Positions 58,849 to 64,000 of a stretch of 64,000 nt of DNA are shown piece after piece. The DNA comes from Capillidium heterosporum (Eukaryota > Entomophthoromycota > Entomophthoromycetes > Entomophthorales > Capillidiaceae): the NCBI GenBank assembly GCA_016630905.1, contig WBMQ01000011.1:496001-560000 (forward strand), written 5' to 3'. A program made the translations under genes and the position numbers. The notes beneath the pieces are model-generated. The model searched no databases. It saw only the letters and a list, made by a program, of their open reading frames with translations, and had not been told where the DNA came from. Each line of letters starts with the position of its first letter. The stretch's first letter is position 1.

Positions 58849-59522
58849 ATTTGTCCTATACCTTTCTCGGTAGAATATTTCAAGTTAGGTAACCTACCCT
58901 GTATGAGAAGGATTTATATTTCCAATAAAGTTGTTTTCATTTGAATACATGTTTTGATATATCATTTTTTAGTGTTACTTTGTACTCATTGCTCTAGGAT
59001 TTTAATTAATATATGACTAGTAATGTAGCGATATATAGTACAATTCTAGTTCCAACATGCAACTTGGTTTATAAAGTAAAGCAGCGATGAGTGGTTATAT
59101 TATGTAGTACAATTGTCCTTAAGATAAGCATTAGATATAGAAGTAAATCCTGGATAAGTATCAGACTTCGAATTATATACACTTAGAATTTAGAATATAT
59201 ACCTTTATTTTAATACAATTTAAACTCTTTATTTAGATTTGAATTTGATGATCCAACTATACATTGAAAATAGACCTACTTATCCTACAAGAAAAGACTA
59301 TCGATTCAACTAAAGTGACAAGTATAAAGGATAGTAAAGCTATTTAATTAGAAACACATGTCTGTAGCAACAGAAAATTTAAATTTAGTTTAGATTCAAC
59401 ACTTTTATTTTCGTTTTCCATCTTATCAAACTTACTAAACCATCTGTAGATGAAAAACTCTAAACGTTTGTCATTTAAACCTTACTGTAATGAAAACTAT
59501 CTAAAGGTCACCTAATTCACTT
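58849..59522. other. Intergenic, AT-rich
   Basis: 3' flanks of two convergent genes; no feature supported. Confidence 0.5.
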
Positions 59523-60341
59523 TTACTCTGGTTGTAAGCTTCGGCCAATTCCTTCTAGCACCTCGAAATGTTGTGGGTCCACCCTCTGAACCGAAAGCTG
59601 AGGTCGATTCAACAAGGTTAGTCCCTTCAACTTATCGGCATGTTCTTTCGATTTTATAATCTTGAGTGGTAGTACCGAATCGAACTTCTTGATCAACTTT
59701 ATATCTACCTATTGGCAATTTCAATTAGAAGGATGTATTGAAATCAAAAAATCAAAAGTACCATATACCACTTGGGTTTCTCAATTAAACTTTTGGGGTC
59801 GTAGTACGGGTGCTTTTTGTCAAATGCACTCTCTATTTACATACTAATATAAGTATCAAAATACAATCCTATTTTACTATCTACGTATCCGGTCTTCACC
59901 ACCTATTCATTATAAAGATGCTTTAGTTTAGCTATATATATACGTATATTACTTTAGCTGTACCGGCAATACCTGGGACTTTGCAATTGGAATGGTAGAA
60001 CAGTACCTATTCCAAAACTATTTAGCATATACATTGGAAGAAATATGTAATACCTTATCGTTCAGCTGCATCTTGTCCCTCATAAAATTTCGTGCTTCAT
60101 AGTTCCTCTAACAAAATAAATGAAAATAAAAGTTTAAAAGCTGAAGATACTATAATAAAAGACTTACTACTCCTTCCCAACTGGTAATCTGATCCTTACA
60201 ACTTTCGAAATCCTCTATACTACAATTTAAAAATTAGTAAATGTTTCTATTTTAAAAAACTTGCCTAAATTTAACATCCTTTCCTTTGACTATACGTGAG
60301 TTAGGTTCTGCTTTCATCAACCAGCAGCTTCCTCCCTCCAT
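59523..60341 (-). CDS. THYN1: EVE-domain protein THYN1
   Basis: Seven short exons from an ATG at 60341 to a TAA at 59523-59525. Most known landmarks of thymocyte nuclear protein 1 are present: CWLMKAEPNSRI, KGKDVKFSIEDFE, WEGVRNYEARNFMRDKM, VLFYHSNCKVPGIAGTAK, HPYYDPKS, KPKWYMVDIK, and late VLPLKIIKSKEHADKL...RPQLSVQRV. EVE domains are PUA-like folds thought to bind modified bases. One intron (about 60225-60269) begins GC instead of GT. The protein is complete at both ends. Confidence 0.92.
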
Positions 60342-60957
60342 AGTTGTTACAATACGTCTCAGCTTGATTTTGGTGCTCAAAGATTCACTTTAGCTAAAAG
60401 GGTTTTGAGAGTAAACTTTATTTCTTTGTATAGATATAGGAAAGGTGACGTCAGTTTAGGAAAGGGAAGCTTGCACCTGTAAGTGTAGACATGACAGCAG
60501 CTAAAAAAGCCTATGCTATGTAGAATCTAATTTACTGAGAAAATATTTATAGCATTGAAGTTTATTAAATATATGAAAAGACCGTATTTCAAGTAGATTG
60601 TAAAGTTAAGCTGACTTTAATCGATTTAGCTAGCTAGTCATGGGAAATCTATCAATTATATACCAATAACCTATTGAACTGGAATCATATATACCGACGT
60701 TAGAATGAAGTTATTGTACAAGCTTAATAAATTATATTGTTAAGTACACTACAATCTTCCAATAAATGAAACCAAAAAGATTGCTTTTCAAAAGAATAGT
60801 ATCCATCGACTCGAAATCCTTAAGCTTAAAATATAATCCCAAAACATATACAACTACTAAACTCCAAAAAGAACCATATATATATAATATCGTAAACTTT
60901 CAATCCATCTTTACTTACGAAGGCTGCAAGAAAAAGAGGATCCCTACATCTTAATAC
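60342..60957. other. Intergenic, AT-rich
   Basis: Promoter of THYN1 and 3' flank of Rpn3; a 62-codon frame at 60766-60954 is not accepted. Confidence 0.5.
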
Positions 60958-62727
60958 TTAGTAGTCCATGTTGGAGTCATCGTCATACTCCAACTCGTTG
61001 TAGTCCTTGACCAACTCCCGTTCACGTTCTCTTAAATCGTCACCGAAATCCAAGTCGGGATGGACAGCATTGGGGAATCGCATGGCCTAAACAATTATTA
61101 ATGAATTCGCTTTTCTAAAAAAAGAAAGGTTACCTTGACTGATTCGTTGTGGAGATTGAGACAGAAAGCTATACGTTGATGGAAGGCTTCACGGGGCTCA
61201 TCAGTGGAGTAGATATCGACAGTTTCCTATAAAATTCAAAAGTTAGGCTCCAGCTATAAGAAATATGAATGTTCAAGTACCTTGGACTGGATATATCCTT
61301 CCTCGTGGTTGATGGTAGCCTCGATTACACCGTCACGAATAGCCTAATTAAATTTACGTCAATAAAACTTAGCCCATCTATCAAAGCTACCTTGGCTACG
61401 ATGTACTCGGCATCCTGCTCAGAATCCAACTGCAGCTTGAAGCAGATATCCCGCAATGAGATCTTAGAATAGGAGAGGGCAATCATGCGGATACCGGTTT
61501 TGATGACGTTGTGGCGCAATCTCAAGATGAGTTGGTAGTTACCATCAGTTTGGAAAGTGTCACGGAACTGAGCCAATGTGTCCTGGAACTTGGCCAAGTC
61601 ACCGATTCTAACAGCTTGGGTGATGGCTAAATAGGGGATCAGCGACTTGCGCAGCATGGGTTGCCGGAAGATACTACGTTCAGGTAGATCTCCCATTAGC
61701 AGTTGCACGATTAGAGCTAGTTTATGTACCGTCTGCAAAAATCCGGCAGCTGCAGCGTTCTGGGGCGACTTACGGATGGCTTGTAACAGGTGTTGGTGAG
61801 CCGAAGAGTAGTCAAGCTGTAGAGCTTTGATACGACCTAGATAGTACATGTGGCGAACCAACTGGTTGTTGCTGACGTTCTCAGGGAAGCTGGATTTAGC
61901 CAATAGCTTGTTGGCCTGGTCGTAGAGCTTGCTGGCCATGAAGCTACGGGTCAAAATGTTCAGCAAAGTGGCTTGACACTCGTCGTCATGACGGATTACT
62001 GCTGAGCGTTGAGCTGATAGCAGTTCCCTATAGGTAGAACTTAATAAAGCCGATATAAAGGAAAAAGGTTACGGTCTTATGGTAGGTAGTAAACCTTGTA
62101 ACTCGTAGAATCGTGCGTAGTAAAAGTAGATCTTGGCAGCTATCTTATCGGCGGTACGACGATTAATCAAGTTGATGTACTTTACCAGGTCATCAGACAG
62201 AGCCCTTCCCTGCAGCTATATTAATAACAAAACTTTGTTTCACTAATTTACTTCTTCCAACTTTCCGGCATCTAAAAGGTAGAGTTGCACTAGTAAGGAT
62301 AGGTAAAGATCGACTTCGGGTACTATGTGAGCTGGTCGGGTAGTATCGGAAGCCTCCATAGAACTGTCACCTAGGAGGGATAATAAAGTAGTGGCACCAG
62401 GACATCCTTAATCTTTATTAGTTTAATTAAAAGGATTTTTAATTTACCTTCAGGGTAGAATTTGTAGATAGCTGAGATTAAAAAGCTGGCATTTATCTGC
62501 TTGCGTAAGATTGGTACCGAACGTAGGATACGAGTTATGAATCTCGTTTCAATGTTCTTGACTGCCTTTTCGAGCAACTGGATGTTCCCAGTCAACTCTA
62601 TAAAATAAAATAGAGAAACTAAATATCCTTCTATTTAAAAATGGTTACCAGTCAGTAAAAGAGCGTTCAACTCTTCGGGGGTCAACTCCTGCTCGATAGC
62701 TTCGATCTTATTTTCTATTTCACTCAT
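60958..62727 (-). CDS. RPN3: 26S proteasome regulatory subunit Rpn3 (PSMD3)
   Basis: Starts at the ATG at 62727 ([11 protein letters not shown]) and ends at 60958-60960 after about eight introns, all GT-AG and in phase where checked. Rpn3 is a PCI-domain subunit of the proteasome lid. Helical repeat segments such as [65 protein letters not shown] and [24 protein letters not shown] are highly conserved, then the winged-helix end with AEYIVAKAIRDG and [16 protein letters not shown]. The C-terminal tail is short and acidic ([10 protein letters not shown]) and differs from the DDDDSF tail of animals. About 490 residues, similar to yeast Rpn3. Confidence 0.94.
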
Positions 62728-63493
62728 CTCAAATATAGTACTTTAAATTTGGTTAGTTTGTAGGTTGATAATCTGTGGAATGTATAGTTGGGATGGGATT
62801 GTCGTTACCTTTAGGCTTCCTTAAAACTTGGTTTACCTAGCTTCTATCCAACTCAAGTTTTTTGAAGTTCTGGTACACGTAATTTTAAATTATCCTAGCG
62901 AATCACTAAAGGATATGAAAAGCTTAGAAAAGACACTTTTGCACCCAGCTGAAGCAAATGGATATGAGTTTAAGCTAAAGTAGTTATTTAAGTAATAATT
63001 ATACTTGATGGGAAAGTTCAAGTTGAATAGTTTGCTAAGTTTTCAACTACTTTGAATGAACTTTGCAGATTTGTTTTCAGTATGCTACCTTTTATTTTTA
63101 ATTCCAAAGTAGTAGTTTGTTATTATTCATAATATAACTACTGTTACTATAGAAACGGGACCATACAATATAAACTATATATATAAAGTATAAAAATTAC
63201 TATTATCCTCAAGTAATTATACAAATTTTAACATTACATTTGATTTTTCCTTTTGTTCCAATTTATTAGTACACTATTCTATAAAATAAGTTAAAAACAT
63301 TGGTTAGACAAAATTGGTATTATATCGTTCCAAATTAGATGTGGCAGATATGCATAATTTTTACAAATGAATTTATGTCTATTCTGCAAATAACTTCAAC
63401 TAATCAGAAACAGAATTACAAATCAACGAAAACTGAGGTAGAAGGAATCGATGATGGATGTAAAGAGCAAGGCCAATAATGAAGCAAAAAGTA
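62728..63493. other. Intergenic, AT-rich
   Basis: Upstream flank of Rpn3 and downstream flank of the tRNA. A T-run (about 63230-63265) lies too far from the tRNA 3' end to count as its terminator. Confidence 0.5.
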
Positions 63494-63589
63494 TGCTCCC
63501 GGCGGGGATCGAACCCGCGACCTTCGCGTGACTTCTGTATAATCTTATAATTATAAGCACGACGCATTAAACCACTTTGCTACGGGAGC
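63494..63589 (-). tRNA. tRNA-Ile(UAU) with intron
   Basis: Read on the minus strand: acceptor stem GCTCCCG/CGGGAGC, D arm with GCA/TGC, anticodon stem TCGTG/CGCGA around loop CTTATAA with anticodon TAT, five-base variable loop, T arm GCGGG-TTCGATC-CCCGC. A 22-nt intron follows position 37, the standard place, and contains a segment able to pair with the anticodon region. In yeasts tRNA-Ile(UAU) also carries an intron. It decodes AUA. Confidence 0.88.
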
Positions 63590-64000
63590 TCAACGAAATC
63601 TCTCCAATCATATATTTAAAGTTATCCTACCTACTTTGTACTATCTTTTGAGCTGAAATATCACTATCAGCTCGATACATCACCTGTATATTGTTTACAT
63701 GTGCCTAGAGCAAGCTTCATCTCTTTCTACCGGTTTGTTTAGAGTTTCTTGTAGTATCACTATAGGAAACACTACTTCACCCCAATTTTGCTTGGAGAAT
63801 TTGAAATAGCCAATGGATTACTGTTTCACTTAACTTTATTGACTAGAATTTGTTTGGTGGGGGTTTTCATGCTCTAATTCAGAAAATTTGGATTCGATCA
63901 GACTTAAAATACAACTCAAGTTTTCAAAAGTTTGGGTTTCAATTGACAACATTAGCGTAAAGAACTCGGCTCCACATTTCGACAACTTACATCAACCTTT
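63590..64000. other. Intergenic, right edge of window
   Basis: No gene supported; AT-rich. Confidence 0.5.

Noticed and set aside
57394-58883. Several long antisense reading frames (up to 205 codons) opposite the LEA-like gene
   Set aside because: They arise from the repetitive Lys/Ala/Val codons of the sense strand; the antisense products are low-complexity S/L/A/T repeats and have no start context or splice logic.

Overview
The window is a stretch of an AT-rich nuclear genome from a eukaryotic microbe, almost certainly a fungus. Genes are compact, lie on both strands, and are broken by many short GT-AG introns (about 37-56 nt where I could resolve them). There is an intronless histone H4, a tRNA-Ile(UAU) with an intron after the anticodon, and Npr3, Rpn3, Prp38 and eIF2A genes of fungal/eukaryotic type. 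Several genes that are missing from most yeasts but present in animals and early-diverging fungi sit here (TBCK, JMJD4, a PDRG1-like prefoldin-like protein, THYN1/EVE, a CDC42SE-like CRIB protein, an animal-like membrane UDP-glycosyltransferase). Together with F-box/LRR and possible GPCR-like relics this suggests a zygomycete-grade fungus, possibly Entomophthoromycotina; that placement is inference.

Layout. 1-6 kb: gene-poor, with a secreted thioredoxin-fold gene whose CxxC is replaced by serines, a decayed copy of it 1.5 kb away, and leucine-rich-repeat debris. 6-14 kb: choline/ethanolamine kinase, an F-box/LRR relic, a serine-rich hypothetical, a mitochondrial PPR-like protein with a frame break, and histone H4. 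15-19.4 kb: PX-domain protein, PDRG1-like protein, JMJD4-like hydroxylase, secreted 3D-domain protein. 20-30.3 kb: TBCK (six exons, 1032 aa), FRG1, Prp38, roadblock dynein light chain, eIF2A. 32-46.8 kb: two small hypotheticals, N-terminal methyltransferase NTMT1, UDP-glycosyltransferase, DUF89/ARMT1 phosphatase, CRIB protein, macrodomain protein, serine-rich coiled-coil protein. 48-52.7 kb: two TLC-domain paralogs with identical internal exon sizes flanking NPR3. 54-64 kb: membrane-anchored SDF2-like MIR protein, MsrB, a membrane-anchored LEA/apolipoprotein-like repeat protein, THYN1, Rpn3 and the tRNA.

Most genes are unrelated housekeeping functions (lipid head-group kinase, chromatin, splicing, translation initiation, proteasome, TORC1 control through Npr3, membrane traffic through TBCK, PX and dynein light chain). 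I see no operon-like or cluster logic and no clear new multi-gene system. The most unusual items are the redox-dead thioredoxin family at the left edge, the membrane-anchored SDF2-like protein, the membrane-anchored LEA-like repeat protein, the twin TLC genes, and a set of single-base frame breaks in otherwise well-conserved genes that may be assembly errors.
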